DNA of 64,000 nt from Perkinsus marinus ATCC 50983 (GCF_000006405.1 NW_003202288.1:141141-205140); one strand, 5' to 3'. Shown: positions 34,601-45,213, counted from the first letter of the stretch. Program-made: numbers and translations. The notes: generated from the sequence alone by a model not told the origin.

Positions 34601-35404
34601 TACCAACACCCTTTGAAGCTCCTCTTCTTCCCCCTTGCCTCGGCTCATCCTCAACGGCCCTACCTCCTCCCCTACACCCACCAACGCACTGCCCCAAACC
34701 AGCCATCCCGGCTCCACCTCCACTAAACAGACAAGCCTATTCTCCTCTGCCCTCAACGCCTCCTTCGCCACTCTGTGCTCCCAACAGTCCGCCCTAATCC
34801 TCCTACAGTACACCCCAGCGCCCACCGCCGCACCATCCCTCCTGAACTCCTCAGTGCCCCCGATAGCCCCTACTATATTCAAAAACGCCTCACTGAGCAC
34901 GGCCAGCTTCCTCATCAGCCGTACAGCATCATCGGCTTTGTTGGAGCCACGAAAAAGGAGCTCAAAGGGGAAGTAGTGGGCATCGTTCGCTAGCTCTGTC
35001 ACCAACAAGGCAGACGCGACTGTCTCCATCTTCCCAACCTCCAACGTCTCTACTCCTCCCATCAACTTCACCACCCTCCCACTCACATGAGACCACATGC
35101 CATTCCAGTCTATGGGCTCCAGGTCCCTCAAGCCCTCCACCTCCCCCTTGGCCAACTCCCCCACAATCCCCCACGCCTCCCCATCAGCAGCCCCGAACCG
35201 TCGTTGATAGAGATACCCCACCAGGTCCACCACCACAACCCCATCGCCATTAGAGCTCATAGGCGTACTAGTCTCCAAAGCCTCCTGCTGCTGCAGCTGC
35301 TCACCCCTAGGGGCCACCTTCGAACCAGGAGCCCCCACAGACGGATGGGTGCCGGGCGGTGCAGCAGAGGCGGTGCTTTTACAAAAGGACGCACCACAAC
35401 CCAT
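31604..35404 (-). CDS. N-myristoylated RCC1-repeat protein
   Basis: Open for 3.84 kb without an intron. I place the start at 35404 rather than 35443 because it gives MGCGASFCKS, a classic N-myristoylation signal (Gly2) with palmitoylatable cysteines, yielding 1,266 aa. The C-terminal third contains at least six RCC1 (regulator of chromosome condensation) blades: GTCFAFGSDDRNQLGV, GRLYVWGSG, GRLWAWGRGEGGQLG, GQLYCWGWGEFGQLGLG, GDVWAWGSNESGQLA and GQVYSWGSDCYGQLG, predicting a beta-propeller. The N-terminal ~800 residues match nothing I recognise. It may be a membrane-tethered scaffold or exchange factor, but function is unproven. Confidence 0.85.
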   Translation of the reverse strand: MGCGASFCKSTASAAPPGTHPSVGAPGSKVAPRGEQLQQQEALETSTPMSSNGDGVVVVDLVGYLYQRRFGAADGEAWGIVGELAKGEVEGLRDLEPIDWNGMWSHVSGRVVKLMGGVETLEVGKMETVASALLVTELANDAHYFPFELLFRGSNKADDAVRLMRKLAVLSEAFLNIVGAIGGTEEFRRDGAAVGAGVYCRRIRADCWEHRVAKEALRAEENRLVCLVEVEPGWLVWGSALVGVGEEVGPLRMSRGKGEEEELQRVLVFRSEDTCHEACVLNEGQKVDWTWAGVSAEDRVTVGSVTVEGIARPSVEEAFEMARFPYALKVGYPRGILPHQVGLKAREALRRQRVRGGSTMVVCKAALREMGLPLGAIAVIVAEELRRCREEQGVLEVNFMQERLVPWCVFMVGRACKYTARRYGNILPGKAGGSAGGVSYGEALFCVLFNTALDGRFSPSDDPAAIAASLYVMLAVMLSIGVREAPPPVVVVGLALLDPPELLRAMSWELRMALPEATVEKTLLRRRGRRPGIWQAVEGAVLEPEGARMIELEAMLRPSKVYTVRHRPPKGLREPARAAVKVHEALGVRWIQKQLSGVPLEGLVLACCLPSSTRLPKSRSASYRERLLVQGAWSAAREKRSAGVLACFPTLSRSVLALRPTDPELIAGLWCVKGIAAASNSSPELSAMLLLQALAMLVGPGGYGDPRYRLGKGERIVAWLAWRLGLYAYAKGAVLKVEKYGDIFRACGEDAKEGMSFAPPRLESGPLERAESAEGLTGPVLGDEEVDEVLASSMEGVDVERLPWAMDLSKPCVMVAFQQGSAVALEGRDKVATAPVLSDTQEVTRGTCFAFGSDDRNQLGVRYEGVGWMPRPVRLMSMKGRRLMVVSAGDGVSAAVCDEGRLYVWGSGFPEVRLPRLPHGVVIEAVSCAASAVVALSEDGRLWQVGDLTASPTSSRVGRGEGVVEVSLGGGCRATTVGCGSYHAVAIDGEGRLWAWGRGEGGQLGIEKVEAHYDVQNDSIVTRPMMLTSGVSRSRFASVACGEAHTAAVTIGGQLYCWGWGEFGQLGLGFSAETFPPGEGGNSCRCPTPEVVEVGTEKDGVVGSVACGGAFTACLTTLGDVWAWGSNESGQLALPPGAPLELTCPRKVTNFPPGKRFKALSCGFAHALAIDSQGQVYSWGSDCYGQLGRLNPPPTVHGSWLAAAPPRRSQRSCQYVPSVIGSIGAVRMGACSAGYGHSLLLSDPGSGGGGSSCRRRSEASSVSRFG

Positions 35405-36310
35405 TAGTGACAAATCTGCAGGAGGAAGTCGCTCTACCGTCACGCGCCACGAAATTCAACAGCAGAACCATCATTACAGAAACCACATCTAATTAGCTGC
35501 CTTGTGAGCCTTTCATTCCCATTCAACGAGTGGGGAGCGCAACCCCAGAGAGACTAACTACAACCCAACACGCATACCCATCCCTCTCTCCATACCACAC
35601 CCTCGCCCAATCCTACCTCCAATCCACAACTCACTCTCAGAGGCGCCAGTACCTCTACGCCGATAGTATCTACCATACCATATCAGCGCGAACGTCAATA
35701 CGATTACATCTTACCCTCCAGCTGCAGGTTCAACCTGCTCCCCCAACATTGACAATCCTCATTAGAGCTAATCCCCGACACCCTCTGCAGTGAACACCAC
35801 GCTGTTGCCCTGTGGCCCCCTATCATCACAACTAGCTTCCAAAGGGATATCCAACCTCCCACACGTGGGGTTGCCCAACGACAAATTCCGATTCCACCCC
35901 TCCCTACTACTTCAACGACATCAGCCACCAAGTTCAACCCACACAAGCACCTCCTGGAACCACAGGCCTCTAACACGATAACACCTCCCCATTGACCACC
36001 ACCAAATCACTTACCATAAGTCTACACGGCTGCAATATTCGCGCTGTAGAAGCTCCACGCACCCGCGTAGCCGAACGGTGACGCTGGGGAGTTGCTTCCT
36101 TCTACCTCGTCACCATCGAACGATCTCCTGCCTACATCCAGTTACCGCCAACTCAGATCCAACTCGGCCGAGAAAAATGAATATTTTAAGGCTCAACAGA
36201 ATCGCAATCGGCTATACCATCACACAGCGAAGTAAATGATGAAAGTTGTATAGGAAGAGGCAACCCAGACAGACAGCAATGGTACACAGCAATAACCCTC
36301 CCTCGTCCCG
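35405..36310 (-). other. Possible small minus-strand gene, unresolved
   Basis: One frame gives the protein-like stretch NRNLSLGNPTCGRLDIPLEA at ~35.85 kb and another a donor-ended exon near 36.04 kb (GTAAGT). The same frame upstream is interrupted by stops, so introns are needed that I could not place. The rest up to the kinase stop shows nothing. Confidence 0.25.
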
Positions 36311-39225
36311 CTATCCCTCAACTTCCCCAAAAAATTCCCACAAGTCCATTTCACATCGCTTGATCGTCCGTTGTCTATTCCTTCGTAGTGCCCTCACACA
36401 CCTCTCCATGCTCACCCTATGCGTCGGGTTATACACCCAACACCGGTCCGTCATACGCTTCAGCAGAGGGCACATCTTGGCGTTCATACAGCCGTTACCA
36501 ATGTACCGCCCAGGGTGGAGACCGCACATTCCTACCGCTGCTACCATCTCACTGTGAGAGCACATCCTCCACGGTATCTACTATGCAAAATTCATTATCC
36601 TTATCGAGAAAAAATGTAAAAAAACGGAAAAAATTGTAAGAACACCGTTCAAATTGCATGGAAAACAGCGCGAAAAATTGTACAAGAACTGCACAAAAAA
36701 ACGGAAAAGAGTTAAAAATTAGGGAAAACCGTTTAAATTGAACGAAAAACAGCCAAAAATGGGGAAAATGGCTAAAATTGAACGAAAAAAAGTGATTTTT
36801 TTGGGGAAAAAATAAGACGTGTACTCCACAGCGCTTCCTCACCTCCCTGTTCACCATCTCCCACACAATACACGCCCAAGACCACACATCGCTAGGCGTG
36901 CTGATATCATCATCACGAAGGCTCTCCGGACTAGCCCAGCCAAAGGTACACATTCTTCGTTGGTACCTACTGCCACAGCTCCCTCACCAACTGCCCCCAG
37001 GGGCCTTACCTCGGCACTATCCTATTCGCCGAATGCCCGAAGTCGCACAACTTAGCCGTAGGAGGAGTAGTCCTCAAATCCACCAACACATTCGGACTTT
37101 TCACATCACCATGAACGAGGGAGTGCCGATGCATATACGCCAACCCACACGCGATGTCCAGGGCAAACCCATGCACCGCCTTCGAATCCAATACCACACT
37201 GTCAGTGCTCGTGGGTCCATAGATAACCGCTGGAAGGGAACTTTCCAACAGCTGCGTTGCTAGGAACCTCCCAGAATAGGTCTCTGTGTCGGGATCAGCC
37301 GCTATCCCAGCCAACGACACCACATTCCTATGCCCACACACAGCGTGAAGGACATAAGACTCCCTCAGCAGCTCCGTGGCGTTCTCCAAAGTAGTCTCCG
37401 ACCCTACCTGTTCCTTTAGGGCCAGGTACTCAACACTAGACGTGTTGAATGTGCAACTACCATTGCCAGCAGCAGCCGAGCTGAGGCCACTCCTAGGGCT
37501 CTGCAGCTCCGACATTGACAAGGGAATCGCCATCGCGGCCGACTCTACTATAGGGGGGCTGCTGGGGCACACCGAGGGCAGACGTGGACGGGTAAGGACA
37601 TCCTCCTCAGACATAAGGCGATGGTGCCGACTAAGGTGATGCCTACTGCTACTGCGTGACCGATGTTTTAGAGTATACTGGGCATACTGTACTCTACCGT
37701 AAGCCCCCTCCCCTATGGTGTCAATTATGTTAATCTGTTCCATGGGCAGGTGCCTGTCTGCGAGAACGGGGTTACTCAATGCGTCTGTCACCGCCACTGG
37801 CGACCTCATGTGTCGATCTATGCTACACGCCTGAGGAACAGCAGTATAGGAATAAACAGCTCAGAAATTCCCTCACTTATTACACCAGCCGACATATGAA
37901 TGAGATTATGAGCACGAAAAACCAACGATAATTTTCCCAGAATTTCCTCATATTGCGACCGACACATGTAGTTGACCATTCGCATATCCCTATTACCTTC
38001 AACAGCACCTGTTGCATCCTCTCTACTGCATTCACCTCTGCCAAGGTCATGTCCAACTCCTCAGCCGCCGTCCCCCCGTGGAGCATTCTCTCCAGATCTT
38101 CACCATCATACGACTTAGCCGATATCAATAACGACGACCTCGTCAACCCCATCAACTCTAACCATGCCGCTATCTCAAATCTATCCATACAATGTAGCGG
38201 TAGTATCGCTGAGTCGTACAGCTCAGGAAGCTCAGGGCCCGGCTGCAGCGGCACTGGGGTGACCGGACTGATCCCAATCATATGATAGCGCCACTGCTCA
38301 GCCCGTCGCACATGAGCCGTATAGACACATTCACTTTGCCTGACGCCATTATCATCAGTTCTCACCCACACAGAGTTGATAGGCTGCGTGAATGGGGAGA
38401 TCGAAATGCCCTCCAAGAATTGGCCCTTGTCGAATCTGCCAACTTTCCACACAGCATCTTCGGTGACCTTGAACCCATACCCCGTGAACTCATCACTCTT
38501 CCAGTCGCCCTCGAAGGTCTCAGAGCTCAGCTCCCCCACATGGGCCCCTTCAGCTTGGACCCAATACCTCCCAAACCCCTCCCTTTTCCCCCCAACCAGA
38601 CTGCCCGTGTACGCCCCTCTCCTGGGGTCGTTCTCATACCACACCGAGCCGTAACCAGTTATCTGGTCCTGTGTTGGGTCAAAATTTTCCCGCAGCCACC
38701 GAGGGAATTGCCCAAGGGGATGCAGAGGCCCCTCGGCTGGCAGTAGGGTCGAAAAGCGAGCTCGGAAAACGGCAGCCGCTCGAGGCGCGTAGGTCGATAT
38801 TACATAACGATTAGTAACGAATTTCCCATCAGAAGTGACAAGCTCAGCTTGCCTGACCTTAAAACCAGCGGTCATGATCAGTAGATGCAAAAAAGCTGCC
38901 AATCCTGCTTGGTTCACGCTAGTCACCTCAGCTTCAAATATGTACCCCCAAATGCCCGGTCGTCGTGGACGATAACCGTGATGACGCGGCAACGCTACTG
39001 GACGGTCGTAACGAGTGCGGGGCCACTCCAAAGGTAAGTTGCGGATGGAGTGGTAGCTGTCAATAAGCTCGAATTTTCTCAACGATATGAGATCTTCTAT
39101 ACCTGTTGGAGCAATAGCCACCACCGTTCCTTCACAGTACTACATAAAAGTCCATTCTCGGGCGCCTCGTCAGCGGAGCCCGTCAATGGGCTCTTGCCGT
39201 TATCATAAAGATGGGCACTCAGCAT
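36311..39225 (-). CDS. MORN-SAM-protein kinase fusion
   Basis: The N-terminal exon (to 37997) has MORN-like repeats (GYGSVWYENDPRRGAYTG, EGFGRYWVQAEG, TFEGDWKSDEFTGYGF) then a SAM domain (MDRFEIAAWLELMGLTRSSL...DGEDLERML). It joins in phase 0 over a 166-bp intron to the kinase: GEGAYGRVQYAQ, HRNVVSLAGIA, SLVHGDVKSPNVLVDL, LCDFGHSANR. A 40-bp intron (36970-37009) leads to FGWASPESL and SDVWSWACIVWEM, and a 265-bp intron to IPWRMCSHSEMVAAV and LLKRMTDRCWVYNPTHRVSM, with the stop at 36311. The catalytic loop reads HGDVKSPN and the Mg2+ loop DFG, so it may be active. The GxGxxG loop is intact, but no VAIK-type lysine is obvious. The start is uncertain: ATG at 39225 via a 35-bp intron, or an unseen upstream exon. 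Confidence 0.8.
37842..37996 (+). mobile_element. MITE-A copy nearly coextensive with a kinase-gene intron
   Basis: Starts CAGTATAGGAATA, contains GCTCAGAAATTCCCTCACTT and CCGACACATGTAGTTGACCA, and ends CGCATATCCCTATTACC. The intron is 37831-37996, so the element accounts for all but about 11 bp. AACAGCA occurs at 37837-37843 (intron side) and 38001-38007 (exon side), a candidate target duplication. Confidence 0.8.
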
Positions 39226-39269
39226 CACAGACCTGTGCATCATGATAATAATAGTCGATCTATCTAGCC

Positions 39270-40024
39270 TTACTCTAGGTCCTCTCGAAGGGTACTCAAG
39301 GTGGGCCCTTGAGGGTCATCAAAGACACTCGTTGCTCTGGTCAAGCCGAAGTACCCCACAAAGCCGATGCCACCACGTCCTCCGGAGTAGTTGTAAAAAC
39401 TCTGAAACGAAGCCCTAGGGTCGACAGCAGTAGCTGTTGTGGTTACCTCGCTGGCTACTGGGTTCCCCAACAGGTCCCCGTCACCCATCATATAGATGCG
39501 ACCCCTCAACATGTCCATGCCCCTCCAAGCCAGCCAAGTAAGCATTCTCTGTAGTATCCTGTCTGTGAGGTCAGCGGCATGGAGTTGGACCACATCATCG
39601 TTTTTAGATATATGCCGACAATCGACCGAAGCACGGACCACAGGGTTGCTCCGGTCCACTGTGGTGAGGCTCACTAGTCTCGGTGGGGGGTTGTAGAAGG
39701 ATATAGGAGGCTGTGGGACGGCGATTACTGCTGACCCTGAGGGAAAGCATTACCATCATTGTTACATACCACACCTTTGGTACTTCTTCTAGCCACCGAC
39801 CAACCATCGCCACTGTTCTTCCTACTAGTAGCTGCTACAGTGGCATAGGCCGCCTTCTGATCATCGTCGTCCTCTAGGCCCTTCATTTCGAACGACATGT
39901 ACCCTCCAGCTGAGTCGCTCCTTAGGTTCTGCCCAGGAAAGGACGCTGACTCGGCCGACGAGATGAGGCTATCAACAGACCCTCGATGATGGTGGTGGGC
40001 AATGGTCATCACCATTATCAACAA
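39270..40024 (-). CDS. Hypothetical protein (2 exons)
   Basis: Exons 39775-40024 and 39270-39736 join over a 38-bp intron in frame (717 nt, 238 aa). It starts MLIMVMTIAHHHHRGSVDSL and contains DDDDQ, PQPPISFYNPPP and RGRIYMMGDGDLLGN. No family recognised. It ends 45 bp upstream of the putative MORN-kinase start on the same strand, and its own start faces the DDX6 gene. Confidence 0.55.
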
Positions 40025-40336
40025 CGGCTAGGAAGTGATGGTGGTGTGGTATGTGTTTGTTCGGCTCAGCCTACTCCCACTAGTACTCAACACATCGTAG
40101 TGAGAAAGACTGATAATAGTCGGTATGCAGACATGATTTGTATCATGCATGAATCAACCTCAGATACTTTTCAATGAGCCCACTTCCATCACAGGGACCT
40201 GCCCCCGCAGCTGCAGTCTAGACTCACCACAAAAAGTGTAATCTTGAACACTTGTAATTTCTCACCGATACGCAATCCCCATTCCGCTGTCACATCACCC
40301 GATCACAACTAAACCGTTATTGTAACGCCGTCGAAC
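40025..40336. promoter_or_regulatory. Divergent intergenic region
   Basis: About 310 bp between the divergent hypothetical gene (minus) and the DDX6 gene (plus), so both promoters should lie here. No recognisable core motif. Confidence 0.4.
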
Positions 40337-41680
40337 ATGCCAACCACTACTGCCAATTCTGCTCAGATTGGCACCTCGACTAAGCCCTTGGTCCCGAAGG
40401 AACAAATCAAAGGCGACGATGATGCCACCGTGGATGTCACGGAGGCCACTAAAGAGCTGCTTACTTCCGATGATTGGAAGAGTAAAATTGAACGCCCCAC
40501 CGCCGATACTCGCGTGAAGACTACTGATGTTACTGCTACTAAGGGTAACGACTTTGAGGACTACTTTTTGAAGCGCGAGTTGCTTATGGGTATCTTTGAG
40601 AAGGGTTTTGAGAAGCCCTCACCTATTCAGGAGGAGTCTATCCCTCCAGCTTTGGCCGGTAAGAATATTCTTGCTCGTGCTAAGAATGGTACTGGTAAGA
40701 CCGCCTCATTCCTTATCCCTATGTTGGAGAAGGTTAATACCGACATCACTGATGGCATTCAAGGACTTGTCCTCGTACCTACCAGAGAATTGGCTTTACA
40801 GACATCTGCTGTTGCCAAGGAGCTTGGCAAGTATATGGATGCTCAAGTTATGGTTACCACTGGTGGTACTTCTTTGAGGGATGATATTATGCGTTTGTAC
40901 AACACGGTGCATATCCTTGTTGGTACTCCTGGACGTGTTCTGGATCTTACCAACAAGGGCGTTTGCTCTTTGAGTGATACTTGCACTATGTGTGTGATGG
41001 ATGAGGCTGATAAACTTTTATCCCCCGAATTCCAACCTGTTGTCGAAGAATTGGTGCGGTTCCTACCCAAGGAGAAGCGTCAGATTCTCATGTTCTCTGC
41101 CACCTTCCCGGTTACCATATTGGACTTCAAGAATAAGTATATGCCCGATGCTGTTGAGATCAACCTGATGGAAGAGCTCACTTTGAAGGGTGTTACCCAG
41201 TTCTATGCCTTCGTTGAGGAACGTCAGAAGGTTCACTGCTTGAACACTCTTTTCTCCAAGTTGACTATCAATCAGGCTATCATCTTCTGCAACTCCGTCA
41301 CTCGTGTCGAATTGTTGGCCAAGAAGATCACCGAGCTCGGTTTCTCATGCTTCTATATCCACGCTAGGATGTATCAGTCTCACAGAAATCGTGTATTCCA
41401 TGACTTCCGTAATGGTGCCTGCAGATGCTTGGTGTCCTCTGATCTATTCACTCGTGGTATCGATATCGAGAATGTCAATGTGGTTATCAACTTTGATTTC
41501 CCCAAGAACTCTGAGACTTATCTACATCGTATCGGTCGTTCCGGCCGCTTTGGTCACTTGGGAATTGCTATCAATATGCTCACTTATGATGATAGGTTCA
41601 ACCTTTATAGAATTGAGCATGAGTTGGGAACCGAGATCAAGCCCATCCCTAGCCATATCGATGAAGCTCTATATTGCTAA
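40337..41680 (+). CDS. DDX6/DHH1: DDX6/DHH1 DEAD-box RNA helicase (copy 1)
   Basis: Cytoplasmic ATP-dependent helicase of decapping and P-body complexes. Intronless, 447 aa. Motifs are FEKPSPIQ (Q), AKNGTGKT (I), PTRELALQ (Ia), TPGR (Ib), DEAD (II), SAT (III), IIFCNS (IV), RGID (V) and HRIGRSGR (VI). Diagnostic DDX6 stretches are [29 protein letters not shown] and [12 protein letters not shown]...GTEIKPIP. The ~75-aa N-terminal tail is poorly conserved. Codon choice is strongly biased to a limited set, unlike neighbouring genes, consistent with high expression. Confidence 0.97.
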   Translation: MPTTTANSAQIGTSTKPLVPKEQIKGDDDATVDVTEATKELLTSDDWKSKIERPTADTRVKTTDVTATKGNDFEDYFLKRELLMGIFEKGFEKPSPIQEESIPPALAGKNILARAKNGTGKTASFLIPMLEKVNTDITDGIQGLVLVPTRELALQTSAVAKELGKYMDAQVMVTTGGTSLRDDIMRLYNTVHILVGTPGRVLDLTNKGVCSLSDTCTMCVMDEADKLLSPEFQPVVEELVRFLPKEKRQILMFSATFPVTILDFKNKYMPDAVEINLMEELTLKGVTQFYAFVEERQKVHCLNTLFSKLTINQAIIFCNSVTRVELLAKKITELGFSCFYIHARMYQSHRNRVFHDFRNGACRCLVSSDLFTRGIDIENVNVVINFDFPKNSETYLHRIGRSGRFGHLGIAINMLTYDDRFNLYRIEHELGTEIKPIPSHIDEALYC

Positions 41681-42488
41681 ATACGTAGTTAGCGGCCTTA
41701 AGTCTCGAGTGTATTGGAAAGACAGTCTGGTCCCTATCATCTCAAAGGGGGTTCCTTGATTTCAATGCCTCTTGTCTATAATCATCTATATGTCTCGAAG
41801 TGATTAAGGGGTGTTTCGAGGAGGATGTTGATCGAGACGCCTCAAGGTGGAAATATTAGCAGTGACTTGATTGTATTGCGTTATAGTCGGAACATGTGCT
41901 GAGAATACCCAACGAGAATATTCATCCTTATCGAGAAGAATCACTCCAACGAAACGCGATTCACCTGCTAGTCAAGAAACTTTATGAATGATACCGAGTT
42001 GGTACTTCAACGCAGCGTGTGTTGGCAGAGAGACGTGATATAAGGCAGGGTCGTTATCACTATTCGCCACGATGGTTTCATCTACAATATGTGGCACTCG
42101 TTACTTTCTGCTATCGAGAGATAATTCTTGCCTTTCGATATCGCTGCAATGTACGTGCCCTTGGACTTGCACTGAAACGAGTTACATGATTTTATGAACT
42201 ACTCGCAATATAATATAAGCATCATAATATGGCCAATGAGTATGACCAAGCTACATAACACACCACAGTGATCAGACGACCCCATGGATATAGCATAGCA
42301 ATTCATGAGCAATAGCTGTCGTGCATCCTCCTCGACACAATCATACACCCCCATCTCCCTTCCCATGTAGACTATCCGATTCCGACAACACCCCGGAAGC
42401 CTATTCCGATACGAATTGAAAAAATGGGAAGAATTTAAAAACTTAGAAAATTACGTTTTCGTAGGTCTCAGAGATAAACTTCTCTAGC

Positions 42489-42700
42489 TGGGGCGACTAT
42501 GCCACAGGACTAAGATCTGCCTCAGTAAACCGATTTTGCATGAGGGGCAGATATGCCAACGACGAACTGAGGTCCTGGAACTCCAGCCCGACGTCTTATC
42601 CTCTTAGAGGTTATGCCGAAGAAATTGATCCCCTAATCGAAAACACCTGCAAATCTGGTCTTACCAAGTCATATCTTGAGGCTGTGGCATAGCCGCCCCA
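42489..42700. repeat. Foldback element with 19-bp terminal inverted repeats
   Basis: TGGGGCGACTATGCCACAG at 42489-42507 and its inverted partner (one mismatch) at 42682-42700. Inside, ATCTGCC and GGGCAGAT around 42523-42560 form a second hairpin. It lies in the spacer between the two helicase genes. No target duplication was found. Confidence 0.75.
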
Positions 42701-43091
42701 AAAAATGATCAGACTTGAACGATGTGTGTACAGTATTGCTAACATAATACCCTCCATTGGAGGGTCTCGTACGATGAAATTCCTTATTACTCTGACTGTT
42801 GTTCAATCGCGCGAGGCAGCGAAACTTTGAGTAGATGAATGCATATGATGTATTACTCGTTATAAAGGGGAGGTTTCAGTGGAGACTGGTACCCAATTAC
42901 AACACAATGCATGTAACGCACTAGTAATGTTCCCAACAGCGTGGAGTTGTGCACATTGTGCCCGTCAAAATAGACATACATAGTTATGGATAAGAAGCAA
43001 TGGAACAAAATCAAGGAACCCTCTTTTAAGACAATAGGGACCAGACTATCTTCCCCTCACACTCGAGACTTATAGGCCACTAACTACGTAT

Positions 43092-44195
43092 TTAGCAATA
43101 TAGAGCTTCATCAATATGACTGGGGATGGGCTTGATCTCGGTTCCCAACTCATGCTCAATTCTATAAAGGTTGAACCTATCATCATAAGTGAGCATATTG
43201 ATAGCAATTCCCAAGTGACCAAAGCGGCCGGAACGACCGATACGATGCAGATAAGTCTCAGAGTTCTTGGGGAAATCAAAGTTGATAACCACATTGACAT
43301 TCTCGATATCGATACCACGAGTGAATAGATCAGAGGACACCAAGCATCTGCAAGCACCATTACGGAAGTCATGGAATACACGATTTCTGTGAGACTGATA
43401 CATCCTAGCGTGGATATAGAAGCATGAGAAACCGAGCTCGGTGATCTTCTTGGCCAACAATTCGACACGAGTGACGGAGTTGCAGAAGATGATAGCCTGA
43501 TTGATAGTCAACTTGGAGAAAAGAGTGTTCAAGCAGTGAACCTTCTGACGTTCCTCAACGAAGGCATAGAACTGGGTAACACCCTTCAAAGTGAGCTCTT
43601 CCATCAGGTTGATCTCAACAGCATCGGGCATATACTTATTCTTGAAGTCCAATATGGTAACCGGGAAGGTGGCAGAGAACATGAGAATCTGACGCTTCTC
43701 CTTGGGTAGGAACCGCACCAATTCTTCAACAACAGGTTGGAATTCGGGTGATAGAAGTTTATCAGCCTCATCCATCACACACATAGTGCAAGTATCACTC
43801 AAAGAGCAAACGCCCTTGTTGGTAAGATCCAGAACACGTCCAGGAGTACCAACAAGGATATGCACCGTGTTGTACAAACGCATAATATCATCCCTCAAAG
43901 AAGTACCACCAGTGGTAACCATAACTTGAGCATCCATATACTTGCCAAGCTCCTTGGCAACAGCAGATGTCTGTAAAGCCAATTCTCTGGTAGGTACGAG
44001 GACAAGTCCTTGAATGCCATCAGTGATGTCGGTATTAACCTTCTCCAACATAGGGATAAGGAATGAGGCGGTCTTACCAGTACCATTCTTAGCACGAGCA
44101 AGAATATTCTTACCGGCCAAAGCTGGAGGGATAGACTCCTCCTGAATAGGTGAGGGCTTCTCAAAACCCTTCTCAAAGATACCCATAAGCAACTC
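43092..44195 (-). CDS. DDX6/DHH1: DDX6/DHH1 DEAD-box RNA helicase (copy 2, truncated by gap)
   Basis: Inverted paralogue of the gene at 40337. All residues present here ([11 protein letters not shown] to DEALYC) are identical to copy 1; the nucleotide differences I see are synonymous (for example CCT/CCC, AGC/AGT and ATC/ATT near the C-terminus). The 5' end is lost in the N run. About 80 bp of 3' flank is still recognisably similar but diverged. The two genes converge with ~1.4 kb between stops. Confidence 0.95.
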   Translation of the reverse strand, partial: ELLMGIFEKGFEKPSPIQEESIPPALAGKNILARAKNGTGKTASFLIPMLEKVNTDITDGIQGLVLVPTRELALQTSAVAKELGKYMDAQVMVTTGGTSLRDDIMRLYNTVHILVGTPGRVLDLTNKGVCSLSDTCTMCVMDEADKLLSPEFQPVVEELVRFLPKEKRQILMFSATFPVTILDFKNKYMPDAVEINLMEELTLKGVTQFYAFVEERQKVHCLNTLFSKLTINQAIIFCNSVTRVELLAKKITELGFSCFYIHARMYQSHRNRVFHDFRNGACRCLVSSDLFTRGIDIENVNVVINFDFPKNSETYLHRIGRSGRFGHLGIAINMLTYDDRFNLYRIEHELGTEIKPIPSHIDEALYC

Positions 44196-44295
44196 NNNNN
44201 NNNNNNNNNNNNNNNNNNNNNNNNNNNNNNNNNNNNNNNNNNNNNNNNNNNNNNNNNNNNNNNNNNNNNNNNNNNNNNNNNNNNNNNNNNNNNNN
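44196..44295. other. Assembly gap (100 N)
   Basis: Exactly 100 N, a conventional scaffold gap of unknown true size. It removes the 5' part of the second helicase gene. Confidence 0.99.
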
Positions 44296-45210
44296 CTGCG
44301 CAAATGTGTACTGACTCGCACTCAGTGACTACTAAGTGTTGGCAACATGTCAACACCGTCGACTCGATGGGACGTTCAAACGTGGCCGGAGCTACGTTTA
44401 AAATTGTGCAGGCCATTGTGAACTTGGTGATGCAATACTAAGCGCAAGGTGATGACGAAGAGTCGGACGGTTCTTGCTTCGCTGGAGAGTTCTCACTCCT
44501 CAGAGAACCATCGGAAAGCATGATCGAGCTCTACGCGGTGTTGATTAATTTTGATAGTTCTATATATTAGAATTAGACCATTAGTTCACTGTGGAATGTA
44601 CGTATAACTTCTGTGGCGGGTGGCGATGGTATCTAGAGAACAACGTATGTGAGTCTATATAAAGATCCATGATGATGTCTTAGACACTACTATTACACAA
44701 TAGCCTTCTGCCAAATGCATCATGTCGGAATCTTCCGAACACGACACGACGGTTTGAAAGATTATCTCAACTCGAAACCCCAGTGGATTTCTATCTCGGA
44801 TTGCCAAGCTTCTGAGAATGAGAGCATACATCTCTCTGTAGAATGAGAGCAGCAAGTGACCAGCCACTATTTGCGGCAGGAGGAAGAAAAGTGAACCTCC
44901 GGATAAAATGTACCAACGCCGTAGTGCTAATGGAACGGCACAACCTTGTTGGTGACGAGGCTAGACGCTAATACTACTCATCTATTATCATAATGACGAT
45001 AAGAATGATGCTTAGTCGAACGTCTGTTCAAAGATGGTAATCGGCTTGTGATATTTGACCTTTTCACCACCTTACTCATACACTAAGGAGATATCGATGT
45101 AGCAGTCAAAGGTCCACACTGCGAAATCCGTGGTGGAAATGTTATATCCGAGAACACACCCTGGGAGTTATTCGTCGCAGTGACAGATGCGTCCACATAC
45201 GCGAGTCATA
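44296..45210. other. No supported gene
   Basis: No ORF with convincing composition, and no similarity to the 5' region of helicase copy 1, so it is not the missing helicase N-terminus. Confidence 0.4.
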
Positions 45211-45213
45211 ACT

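Noticed and set aside
35405-35443. Upstream start of the RCC1 gene (adds 13 residues)
   Set aside because: It would bury the MGCGASFCKS acylation signal; the internal ATG at 35404 is the better start.
37880-37996. C-terminal 38 residues of the 414-codon MORN ORF
   Set aside because: They are the reverse translation of a MITE-A copy; a GTAATA donor at 37996 removes them and restores frame with the kinase.
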